DNA from: Ctena decussata
Taxonomy: Eukaryota > Mollusca > Bivalvia > Lucinida > Lucinidae
Assembly: GCA_963989385.1 (NCBI GenBank)
Contig: OZ022500.1
Location: 113,191,842 to 113,255,841 of the forward strand
DNA length: 64,000 nucleotides
Direction: 5' to 3'
Shown: positions 51,001 to 63,000 of the stretch, piece by piece
How the letters are laid out: every line of letters starts with the position of its first letter
Numbering within the stretch: position 1 is the stretch's first letter
Program-made: the position numbers and the translations under genes
The notes under the pieces: generated by a model
The model's input: the letters and a program-made list of their open reading frames with translations, nothing else
Databases searched by the model: none
Told to the model about the DNA's origin: nothing

Positions 51001-54000
51001 CAAACTCTTTCCATTAAGGGTTAGCCTCCATTAACTAGGAGGTAAAAATGAGCTGTGCCACGAGAAAAACCAACAAAGTGGTTGTACACCCAGTACAGAC
51101 TCAAATCAGCCTGGGCATCTGCCCAGTCTGATCAGAGCCTTCACTGTCCCCATGGAGCTAACTTAGACTCTTGGCTACCCTTAATTGCAAAGCGAAGACT
51201 CTGATCAGACTAGATGGATGCCCAGGCTGATCTGAGTCTGTGCTGGGTGCACAACCACTTTGTTGGTTTCCTCATGTCGCGGCTCAAATAAAAATCCCGA
51301 AAATGTACACCTTTATCTTAAGGGAGCTAACACTTAAATGTATTCCACTGTGCTTCTTTTTATGCCCCCGCCATGAAGTGGGGAGGGGCATATAGTTTTG
51401 CCCTTGTCCGTCCGTGCATACGTACGTACGTACGTACGTCCGTGCATACGTCCGTCACACTTTGTAGTACTGTTCTTGTCTCCGCAACTCCTCCTACAGT
51501 ATTCGATGCAGGGAGTTGAAACTTGGAACACAGTTCAGACATGCATTGAACATGTGCATAAAGGAAACATAACTTCGATTAAGATCTTTATTGCAGAATT
51601 ATGTCCCCTTGATTCATAAACATATTTTGACCATATTTCACATCTGAGTACTGTTCTTGTCTCCGCAACTCCTCCTACAGTATTTGATATAGGGAGTTGA
51701 AACTTGCAACACAGTTCGGACATGCATTGAACATGTGCATAAAGGAAACAGAACTTTGATTAAGGTCTTGGTTGCAGAAGTATGTCCCCTTGAATAATAT
51801 ACATATTATAACCATATTTCACATTTGAGTACTGTTCTTGTCTCCGCAACTCCTCCTACAGTATTTAATGTAGAGAGTTGAAACTTGCAACACAGTTCAG
51901 ACATGCATTGAACATGTGCATAAAGGAAACAGAACTTTGATTAAGGTCTTTATTGCAGAATTATGTCCCCTTGAATAACATAAATATTTTGACCATATTT
52001 CACATTTGTAGTACTGTTCTTGTCTCTGCAACTCCTCCAATTGTATTTGATGTAAGGATTTGAAACTTGTAACACAGTTCAGACATGCATTGAACATGTG
52101 CATAAAGGAAACAAAACTTTGATCCAGGTCATTATGGCAGAATTACATCCCCTTGAATGGCATGCATATTTTGACCATATTTCACACTTTGTAGTACTGT
52201 TCTTGTCTCTGGCCAACTCCTCCAATAGTATTTGATGTAGGGATTTGAAACTTGCAACACAGTTCAGACATGCATTGAACATGTGCATAAAGGAAACAGA
52301 ACTTTCAGTCAGGTCTTTATTGCAGAATTATGTCCCCTTGAATAACATACATATTTTGACCATATTTCCATAGCTTAAATACAATCTCACCTTTTATCGT
52401 CGCTCTAGCGGCCTCATTTATTAACAGATTTTGGTATTACATCACAGCTTTATTGGGTATGACAGTACCTTGAACAACTTTGCGTTTCAGGTTTGTAGGA
52501 TGAAGGTCAAGGTCACAGTTGCTATTTTCAGAAAAACTAGGGCATTGCTCCAGCGCTTTCATTTATAGATCGATTTTGATGTAACTTCACATAAATGTTA
52601 AGTATAACAATATCTTGAATAAATTACTGTTTCAGCACCGCAGGTCCAAGGTCAAGGTCACAGTTGCTATTTTTATACGCCCGTTTTGAAAAAACGGACG
52701 TATTATGTCATAGCGCTGTCCGTCCGTCCGTCCGTCCGTCTGTCCGTCCGTCCGTCCGTAAACATTCTTGTGCGCTCCATAACTCATTAACCGTTTGGGA
52801 TATATTCATGATATTTGGTAGGAATATATATTAGGTTGGGGGAACGTGTCGCATACAGAAGTGGTTGCTCCCGCTTCCTTAGTTTCCAAGTTATGCCCAT
52901 TTGATTAATTTTTTCCCTGCCAGTCTTGTGCGTGCCATAACTAGATAACCGTTTCGGATATCTTCATGAAACTTCATAGCAATGTGTATGAAGTCTCAAC
53001 GATGTGTCCCGAACAAAATTGGCTGTTCTCCCTTTCTTCATTTTAGAGTTACATCCCTTTCATTAGTTGATTATGGTTATTTTTGTGTATACATATCTTG
53101 TGCATACCTTAACTTTGTAACCGTTTGGAATATCATGATGAAACTTTATAGCAATGTGCATGATCACAAGACGATGCGTGGCATACAAGAATGGTTGCTC
53201 CCCCTTTCTTCATTTTGGAATTACTTCCCTTGGATAAGTAATTTAAGGCATTTCTCAGTCACTCCATATCTCCTTAACCTTTTGAAATATTAGAATGGAA
53301 CTTTGTAGGAATATGTATAATAATAGGGCAATGTATCCCGAGCAAGAACCACAACTCTGGCTTACTGAATTATCTGCCCTTGCATAAATTTCCTGTTTCC
53401 TCTGTGATTCCTTAACCCTACATGTGATTTTGTCAGGGGAATGTAGTAGAGCCAAGAATCTAGTATATTTAGTTTATGAATTATCTCCCTTGTTCAACTA
53501 TGGCATTACTCAACTTTTGAGCCACAATAACTTTGAAGCTGATTTTTGGTATACTCATAGTATTTGATGTGTTAAATATTTGAATAATATTGCCGTCATT
53601 AGTTATAAAGTGGTTGCCCCTGTTTGTCTGCCTATCCATCCTTTTGTAAACAATCTTGTTCATTCCATACTCCTTTATGACATTAAAACGGGCGTATTAT
53701 GCGCCGCTTGCGAAGCCCTTGTTAGAAAAAACTTTATCATTTCTCTACTCCTCTATTCATTGACAATTTTGATGTAACTTCACTCAAATGTTTAGTGTGA
53801 CAATATCTTGGACAAGTTCATGATCCAGAATTTCAGGGTAAAGGTCAAGGTCATATTTGCTATTTTAGAAAATGTGCTGTCATCCCTCTGGAATGATTTT
53901 GGCATAACTTGACTCAAATATTTAGCTTGACAAAATCTGGGACAAATTTACGTTTCATCATTGTAGGTCCAAGGTCAAGGTCACAGATGCTATTATAGGT

Positions 54001-57000
54001 ACATGTAAATCTTTGTCATGGTTCTAGCGCCTTTATTTATTAACTGATTTTGATAGAACTTCACACATATATTAAGTATGACATTATCTTGGACAAGTAA
54101 ACCTTTGAGTGTTGTAGTTCTAAGGTCAAGGTCACAGTTGCTATTTTTAAGAAAAACTCAGTCATCCCTCTAGCACCTTTATTTATTGACAGATTTTGAT
54201 CACACAAATATGTTTTAACATATTACTTTTCTAGTGAGGCATATGGCGGGGGCATTCATCACCTTTAGTGATTTTCTAGTTTTTATGCCCCCGCCATGAA
54301 GTGGGGAGGGGCATATAGTTTTGCCCTTGTCCGTCCGTGCATACGTACGTACGTACATACGTCCGTGCATACGTCCGTCACACTTTGTAGTACTGTTCTT
54401 GTCTCCGCAACTCCTCCTACAGTATTCGATGCAGGGAGTTGAAACTTGGAACACAGTTCAGACATGCATTGAACATGTGCATAAAGGAAACATAACTTTG
54501 ATTAAGATCTTTATTGCAGAATTATGTCCCCTTGATTCATAAACATCCCTCTAGCACCTTTATTTATTGACAGATTTTGATGTAACTTCACACAAATATG
54601 TTTTAACATATTACTTTTCTAGTGAGGCATATGGCGGGGGCATTCATCACCTTTAGTGACTGTCTAGTTTTTTTTCAGAATCAAAACTGAGTTGTAAGGC
54701 CACTGTTGAACAAGGGAAGTACAGCCCTACAGATTACATAGAACGGTACACAGTTACTGAGGACAATATTGCTTCTTGTGTTGCCCGGTGTCTGGATCAC
54801 CCACAATGCACTGGTGCCTCATTTACAGACTTACCTACAGACATTTACCTTTGTGTGCTTCATGGTACCGATGATCTAATGCCTGTTGAGGAAACCAACA
54901 GCAGACTCATAATAAAGACCTGCACAATGGGTGAGTAAAAAAGGTTAAAAGATTCTATGCATTTATGTGTTTAAAACTTGACATAAAATGGATTAGTGCA
55001 TGAAATTTCTAATAGTTTTCTGTTTATTTTGCCCTCTCACGCTTCCTTCGCTTGCTCACTATTTCACTTTAACCCGGAGAATACTAAAAAAAAAAGTCTT
55101 TTTTGCTCTGTCTCGATCGTCAAAAACGTGTTTTCTCTGAACTTCCGCTACATTTGGACAATCTCGGTCACCGAATCTATATTCATCTCCGGGAAAATTC
55201 GTCACCTGGTCTAAAAATAGGTATAGGTAAAGGTTTTTGATAGTCTTAAAATAGCGTGGGTAAAAGAACTCGAGTATTCTATAGCGATTAGAGCCGAAAA
55301 CTACCAAATGTGTACTCTTCCGTTTTTTTTGTACATGAAATATGGACGAGGAGAAAAAGGTTTATAAATCAAAGTACCAAAATGGATGGGAGATTGAGTT
55401 TACCTGGGTTACATAGAGTGAGAAGGGCAACAGCTTTGCGTTTTGTAAACTTTGCCACAGGCATTTCAGTGTTTCCCACGCCGGAAAAAAAGATGTAAAA
55501 AAGCACGGTAACACAGATTTTCACAGTCGGTCATTGAAAACGTCAAAACTTTTGCAATCAGTATCTGATTTTGTTGTTACCATGACAGACCAAGATGTTA
55601 TCAGAGCTGAAACTCTCTTTAGCAAATTCATTGCAGAACATAACTTGCCATTTTTGATAGCAGATCACTTCAACAAACTCAATGTATAAAATTTTAGTAA
55701 ATAAGAACACTTGATTTTTAACTTCATTTAAGAACTACCTACTGATCCTACTCCTCCCCACTGCCATCCCCAATCTCTAGTTTCACATAAAGAGAAAAAA
55801 AAAATGACACAAAAAATCTCACTCTTTTCCATTGTCAATGGGTTTCTCCGCGAATGAACTAACATGGAAAATGGGGCTAAATCGGGGCTTCGCGCGCAGT
55901 CTCATTCTTTTGTTAATTGAAAACTTGGCAGGTATGTAATGAGATAATTTGTATTGACAAAAACAGTGATTTATTACAGAAAAAAGTAACTGTAGTTTTC
56001 CATTGGTCCTATAGGCATGCAGAGTTAGAAACACCTGTAAAAGCATATTGTGAATTCTCTGACATTAGGTCTGTCTTCCCAAGATGGTTCTAATGAATGG
56101 TCATGACTTATAGATTTAATGTAGAATATGTAAAAATTGTCTCAGAACTGTCCCAAGATACTCACCTTATCTTGACTATATAATGTAATTATATTACTGA
56201 CTTAGAGTGCATAAAATGAATCTATCTACTCTTATATATTATTCTTGCAGGTGATGAAGGCCACTGTAATATGAGAAAACTGCAAGGCTATGTCGGCAGT
56301 GAAACTAGTTACCATCGGTACATTGAGGCAGCAGAGGACTCGGTATGCTCTAAAGCTTGTCTGCGGGATCTCAGCTGTGTGGGATTCTCTAGTATCAGAC
56401 AGGCAGACAATACCTACAGATGTCTTTTATATGACAGCCAAGATCAGACAACTGTGGTGCAGAGGGATGAGAGCAACTTTTGGAAGAAAGTCTGCCCAGA
56501 TGGTAAGGAATGGTAACTACCGTTAATATTGGGACAAATGTGTGGGCATATAGTTGTCACCCGACGTAGGCGGAGGGGGACTATAGAAATGACCCTCGTC
56601 CGTCCGTGTGTGCGTCCGTCCTTCCGTCCGTCTTTCTGTCCGTCCGTCCGTCCGAAATCTTGTCCCCACAACTCCTCCAACGTCTTTCATCGGATTGATT
56701 TGAAATTTTACAGATTGTATTCTTATGATATGAAGATGTGCATGTGGTTTTTGCTTTTTGTTTCGGCCATTTTTGATGGAGTTACAGCCCTTGCTGACTC
56801 AGACCGTCCGAAATCTTGTCCCCACAACTCCTCCAACGTCTTTCATCGGATTGATTTGAAATTTTACAGATTGTATTCTTATGATATGAAGATGTGCATG
56901 TGGTTTTTGCTTTTTGTTTCGGCCATTTTTAATGGAGTTACGGCCCTTGCTGACTTAAATCTTGTCCCTGCAACTCCTGCAACATCTTGTATCAGATTGA

Positions 57001-60000
57001 CTTGAAATTGTGCAGAATGTTTCATCATGAGCTAAAGATGTGCATGTGAGTTTGGAATTTCAATTGTCCTATTTTGTACAAAGTTATGGCCCTTTGTCGT
57101 TTTTTGGCATTTTTCCAACTTTTGAACCGTTTGACCGAGAGAGCTGAAATTTGATATGCTATTAGCATTTGGTAAATTGATTATTCTGATTACTGTTAGG
57201 ATTTGCTAAATTATAAGTGACAGAGTTATTCCCCTTTCATAGATAATAGACATTCACTTAAAGGTAAAGGGATAACTCCAGAACAATTCATATTAATGGG
57301 CTGAATTTTCATAAATGCATTGTTCATTTTTCATCAGATTCATATAAGCAGGATTATGGCTCTTGTTATTTTGTTACTGGGTATACAGTCTTGATGTTTT
57401 GGTCATTTTGTAAGGGCCTATAGTTTCAGTAACCTGATTTTACACATATATGCCCCGTTCTGAACTTAAGTATTTTACAAAGAGGTCCAGTAATTGGGTA
57501 TATATCTTTGCTTATTTTCAGTTATCATTTGCTTAGCAGGTTCTGTAATATATATATTTCCTGTTTTTGGCCATACATTTACTCTGAAACAGAATAAGGG
57601 GCTGAAGTTTGCGACACATTTCAAACGTCGGGTGACACTTGGCCGATGGCCTTTTATGTAGATTGAGATCGGGCTGTTCAAGTATGATCAGGGTGTGCAC
57701 TGTTTGCCATCCCACCAGTAACTTTTGATGCATCACTGGAGTATAGAAGCAACTTGCACAAACTTTAGGATTATTTACAGTAGCTTTTTATACGCCTGTT
57801 TTGAAAAAACGGTCGTATTATGTCATGGCGCTGTCCGTCCGTAAACATTCTTGTGCGCGCCATAACTCATTAACCGTTTGGGATATATTCATGATATTTG
57901 GTAGGAATATGTATTAGGTTGGGGGAACGTGTCGCGTACAAAAATGGTTGCTCCCCCTTCCTTAGTTTCCAAGTTATGTCCCTTTGATTAATTTTTTACC
58001 TGCAAGTCTTGTGCGCACCATAACTAGATAACTGTTTGGAATATCTTAATGAAACTTCATAGCAATGTGTATGAAGTCCCAACGATGTGTGGCATACAAA
58101 ATTGGCTGCTCTCCCTTTCTTTGTTTTAGAGTTACATCCCTTTCATCAGTTCCTGTTGACTATTTTTGTGTATACTTAACTTGTGCCTACCATAACTTGG
58201 TAACCGTTTGGAATATCAAGATGAAACTTTATAACAGTGTGCATGATCATAAGACAGTGTGTCACATAAAAGAATGGTTGCTCCCCCTTTCCTAATTTTG
58301 GAGTAGCCTCCCTTTGATTAGTATATTTTAGGCATTTCTCATTCACTCCATATCTCCTTAAACTTTTGAAGTATTAGAATGAAACTTTGTAGGAATGTGT
58401 ATAATGAGGTAGTGTAACCTGAGCAAGAACCACAACTCTGGCTTACTTACTGAATTACCTGCCCTTGCATAAATATCATGTTTACTCTGTAACATTTCAA
58501 CTGTTTAAAATATTGTATGATGTCAAGGGAATGTAATGGAACCAAGAATGGTGTATCTAGTATATTTGGTTTATCTCCCTTGACTTGATATACTTATATA
58601 ATGTTGAATTCATTTATTATAGAGTGGTTGCCTCTGTTTGTCTGTCTATCCTTTTGTAAACAGTCTTGTTCATTCTGTAACTCCTTTATGACATTTAAAC
58701 GGGCGTATTATGCGCCGCTTGCGAAGCCCTTGTTCAAAAGATGTCCCAGTGTGTAGGGTATTTACAGTGAAACTTGCCCAACTTTGGACATTTGTCTAAC
58801 AGTCAAACAGTAGACTCCTTGTGGGAAATTTTGTCTTGGCCATGCCTAAGCTGGACTGCTGATACTCAAGTGCACACTTGTGCATTTACGTTAGAACTTG
58901 CACAACCTGATTGGCTGAACTTTGACATTTGAAAGTCTGAATGATGTCATGGAATTATCTGATGTAAACTGGTTATGGGATAGAATAGACTAAAGAACAG
59001 AATAGTAAACACAATGTCATGGAGTTTGATCTACATATGAGCCCCGTCACGTGAAAACCAACAATGTGGTTGTACGCCCAGCGCATCCGCCCAGTCCGAT
59101 CAGACTCTTCTCTTAGCGTTTAAATGGTAGCCAAGGGACTAAGCTACCTTCATGCTGACAGCGAAGACTCTGATCAGACTGGGTGGATGACCAGGCTGAT
59201 CTGAGTCTGCGCTGGACGCACAACCACATTGTTGGTTTTCTCGTGTTGCGGCTCATATGCTTGAATTCTTGTTTATTTCTAAATCAAGTTACTAAAATGA
59301 TGCTGGATAAATAGAAACCAGGTTAAATTCTTTTGATACTGTGTTTACTAGGCATATGATCCAAAATTGCAGATGGCTGTGGAAACCTCACAGTTCTTGG
59401 GGGCTTTCAGACACATCCTCTATAAACAGTGAAGATGCATCTGAGGCAGTACATGTCTTAAAATAGGTGAAAGATGGAAGCTCGTCTTGCAGTTCTGCAG
59501 CCCTTTCAACAGTACAGGCCAACTTCGTTATGTCAAACTTGCTTATCTCGAAAACCCTGCTTGTGTCGAAGTGATCTCCCATTCCCGAACATTCCCCCCT
59601 ATATACTATTGCATTTCGACCTCTGTTGTGTCGAACTCGCTTATAACGAAAGCACTGCTATATCGAAGTGATTTTTGATTCCCCTCCGACACTTTCCATG
59701 TGTTATACCACTGTTTGTGTCGAAGTCAACATATGTATTCAGAAAAAGATCGAAACGATGGTAAGAAAATGACATTTTGTGTAGACGTTTTGCGGTAATG
59801 AAAAATGTCTTAAAGCAAATTGGTACAAACATCGAACAATAACAATGAAAAAGAATGATTTACCGAACAATTGTCCTTAATTGATCGCAGTTCAATCAAT
59901 TATCCCAAATAAACAATAATTATCCAATGATTGCGTGAAACGATGCAGACATTGTTTTGTTGATCAGCTGTTTTTGTGTGTAAGTTAATTGACCTTGAAC

Positions 60001-63000
60001 CACTATACGTCACAGGTAAGGTGCGTTCGATTGGAAAGTTCGGTCAATTAGGCGCCTTTGAAATTTAATTTTTCAATTCAAAATGTAAATAAAACTAAGT
60101 GAAGTGATTTTTCTTGTCTTTATTTCAATCCCGTTTTCAGTAGAAACAGTTTTACTACGTTCGTGCTGCACACGTTTTGTAGAAATACTGACTCTACGAA
60201 AGTTAAGATATTGTACATGTGTAGAACAAAAATTTTGGTGACGTCACAATTTGCCTATCTCGAACTTCGGAAAACTCGAAGTGGGTTCTCCATTCCCTTG
60301 GAATTCGAGATATCGAAGTTGGCCTGTATTTCAGTTATATCGAGCCAATGAATAAAGGCTGTGTGCAATGGAACCCTGTTTACGGTTGAAAATATTTTTG
60401 TCTCCTGTGGGATTTGAACCTGGACCAGTAGCTTAGCAGGCCAGTGCTTAATCTACTGAGCTACCAGGGCACTTCAGTACATAGAGACCTTATATATCAG
60501 GGCTCGGGAAATATTGAAAAGTGAGTCGGTCCAGCCGATGACGTCATCACCTAACTAATTTCCATAAGAAAAAAAAATGATACCTGTCACTAAAACTAAT
60601 GACAATAAGCAAAGTCCTATGAATAAATCCCCATTTCCGTACAATGGTCATACATTGTTGTGTTTGGTTTCAAACATTTTTAGACGTTTAACTACGCATG
60701 TTAAAGCAAATACAAGACTAGAACGTGTTGGTAGGCAGAGCGAACGTGATAGAAGACATCATACTTGATTGACAGGTGGACAGGGGAGACAACCTGATAT
60801 GGCTGAGAGTATAATTACAGGGACCATAAGACTCCGGGACAAGAATTGTTGTTTGCGCTACCTATCATGTAAAATGGGGAAAAAGAAAATAAGAATGTAC
60901 CATATTATTGTCCTTCTTGGGTTTCCTGAGATTATTAGGGCCCCGCAAGACGAAGTCTGCGGAGGCCCTATAGTAATCACCTTGTCCGTCCGTCTGTCTG
61001 TCTGTCTGTCCGTCCGTCTGTCTGTCCGTCCGTCCGTCATCATTTTGTGTCCGCTCAATAACTCTAAAACCATTAGAGATATTTTCACGAGACTTGATAC
61101 AAATGTAAAGCATCATCAGACGATGTGCAGAGAACAAGAACCATAACTCTGCCTACACTATTTACTGAATTATGCCCCTTTGTAATTTTGAGTACAGAAA
61201 TCGTGTCTGCTCCATAACTCTGAAACCCTTAAAGATATTTTCACGAGACTTGGTACAAATGTAAAGCATCATCAGACGATGTGCAGTGAACAAGAACCAT
61301 AACTATGCCTACAATTTTTACTGAATTATGCCCCTTTGTAATTTTGAGTTCAGAAATCGTGTCCGCTCCATAACTCTGAAACCATTAAAGATATTTTCAC
61401 GAGCCTTGGTACAAATGTAAAGCATCATCAGACGATGTGCAGTGAACAAGAACCATAACTATGCCTACAATTTTTACTGAATTATGCCCCTTTGTAATTT
61501 TGAGTACAGAAATCGTGTCCGCTCCATAACTCTGAAATCATTAAAGATATTTTCACGAGACTTGGTACAAATGTAAAGCATCATCAGACGATGTGCAGAG
61601 AACAAGAACCATACCTCTGCTTACATTATTTACTGAATTATGCCCCTTTGAAATTTTGAGTGCAGAAATTGTGTCGGCTCTATAACTCTGAAACCTTTAA
61701 AGATTTTTTCACGAGACTTGGTACAAATGTAAAGCATCATCAGTCAATATGCAAGAACAAGAACCATAACTCTGCCTACACTATTTACTGAATTATGCCC
61801 CTTTGTAATTTTGAGTACAGAAATTGTGTCCGGTTCATAACTCTGAAACCGTTAGAGATATTTTCACGAGACTTGGTACAAATGTAAAGCATCATCTGGT
61901 AATGAGCAGAGAACAAGAACCATAACTCTGCCTACATTATTTACTGAATTATTCTCATTTGTAATTTTGAGTACAGAAATCTTGTCCGCTCTTTAACTCT
62001 GAAACGGTTAGAGATATTTTCACAAGACTTGGTACAAATGTAAAGCATCATCAGGTCAGCAGAGAACAAGAATCCTAACTCTGTCTACATTTTTTACTGA
62101 ATTATGCCCCTTTGTAATTTTAAATATAGAAATCAGGTCCGCTCTATAGCTTTAAAACCACCAATGATATTTTCATAAAACTTGTACATAATATAAAGCA
62201 TCATCAGACAATGTGCAGAGAATAAGAACTGTAACTCCATATACATTTTTTACAGAATTTTTATCCTTTCTAGTTTACAGTCTAGAAAACTTGTTTGCTC
62301 TCTAACTTTAAATCTGTTTAAGATATTTTCACAAAACTTGGTACAAATATAAACATCATCAGACAATGTGCAGAGAAAAAGAACCATAACTACACCTTCC
62401 CTTTGTTATTTTAGGTATGGAAATCTTGTCTTCTGTATAACTTTAAAGCCTTTGAAGACATTTTCATAAAACTTGGTACAAATATAAAGCATCATTAGAT
62501 GATCTGAAGGTGTGCAGAATGCAAGAATGGTAACATCAGTTTCCTGCCTCACAGAGTTGTTGTCCATGCTTTAATCAATCATAATTGTGTATTTTGCCCA
62601 TATCTTATTGACACTGTCAGAGGCTTAATTTCAAACAACATATTTAATATGAAGGAACAACGTGATAATAGAACGCTGGTATTGTTACTTCTTGTCGGGC
62701 ACATACGACTTAAATGTCATCAATAGTTTCATAAAGGCGGGGCCCTTTTAGTTACCATGTTTCTAGTTTTCTTTTCTCTATGTGTTTCTAATGTGTTGTT
62801 TTATGTCAACTGGTAAAGAAACTGCCGATGAAGTCCAATTAAGTGTTGCACTTTACAAACACAGCAAAACAGATTTCTTTATAATTACGAACAACTTTCA
62901 CACATCAAAGAGTCTTTAAACTTCAGTAATAGCGCCTGAAGCTAATTACTTTCACACGACCAATGTAATCTCGCAAGATTCTAGATAATGCAATGAACTA

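Noticed and set aside
60400..60475. tRNA-Ser (GCT) gene on the minus strand
   Set aside because: A and B boxes are present but it is the head of a SINE of the same family as 44189. No intact tRNA fold or terminator T-run follows.
60769..61146. 125-codon frame beginning MTGGQGRQ
   Set aside because: It runs from the hAT-like element into the microsatellite of a nested pearl-like element. No domain recognised.
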